From assembly GCA_009760855.2 (NCBI GenBank), contig WPIO01000054.1, positions 1,312,501 through 1,376,500 of the forward strand: a stretch of 64,000 nt of DNA, given 5' to 3'. Of the stretch, positions 63,933-64,000 are shown piece by piece. The DNA is from Cristatella mucedo. Lineage: Eukaryota > Bryozoa > Phylactolaemata > Cristatellidae. A program made the position numbers and the translations under genes. Every line of letters begins with the position of its first letter. The first letter of the stretch is position 1. The notes beneath the pieces were generated by a model that was not told where the DNA came from, searched no databases, and worked only from the letters and a program-made list of their open reading frames with translations.

Positions 63933-64000
63933 ACTCGCCCTTACGTCTCACTTGAGGAAACGCGAGGGAAAGAGGTCACTGTCGAGTACGCGAAAACCTG

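Overview
The window is animal nuclear DNA, most likely from an invertebrate. It has spliced genes with GT-AG introns, GC-rich coding exons, long simple-sequence tracts, many L2/CR1-type LINE remnants, tRNA-derived SINEs, solo LTRs and a large tandem array. Nothing in it is prokaryotic (no operons, no Shine-Dalgarno logic). I cannot name the species. A SECIS-binding protein 2 gene implies a lineage that makes selenoproteins.

Left third (about 0.9-25 kb). A plus-strand SECISBP2-type gene spans 3251-13386 in five well-supported exons with compatible phases; a sixth, upstream exon at 871-947 is possible. Its introns hold CT and GT microsatellites, SINE pieces and LINE pieces. After a repeat-rich interval (14-22 kb) comes a GC-rich, promoter-like stretch and an intron-free plus-strand ethanolamine kinase gene (23791-25014), the committed step of CDP-ethanolamine phospholipid synthesis.

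Middle (about 25-34 kb). This is a graveyard of mobile elements. It holds L2-like LINEs on both strands, two SINE families (one sharing the L2 3' hairpin tail), an L2-in-L2 nest (18.5 kb) and two fold-back inverted-repeat elements (19.9 and 27.3 kb). Two solo LTRs with 5-bp target duplications (1.9 and 16.8 kb) also lie inside LINEs.

Right third (34.9-62.1 kb). A tandem array has a unit of about 1030 bp in about 16 copies. Four units carry an L2-like LINE at exactly the same base with the same target duplication and the same flanking variants, so one insertion was amplified as a composite unit of about 3.97 kb. One of the four has an undisturbed 875-residue endonuclease/reverse-transcriptase frame (53147-55774); the others carry different small frameshifts. 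Unit variants form an alternating two-unit pattern at the right end, and one LINE unit looks like a crossover product. The units seem to descend from part of a gene: a diverged sequence left of the array encodes a C-terminal segment with spacing like the Sin3-binding end of SAP30, and flanking sequence resembling the left edge recurs next to a RING-finger frame at 63.4 kb on the right edge.

The two clear host genes are independent housekeeping genes. The array with its captured LINE is the most unusual object in the window.
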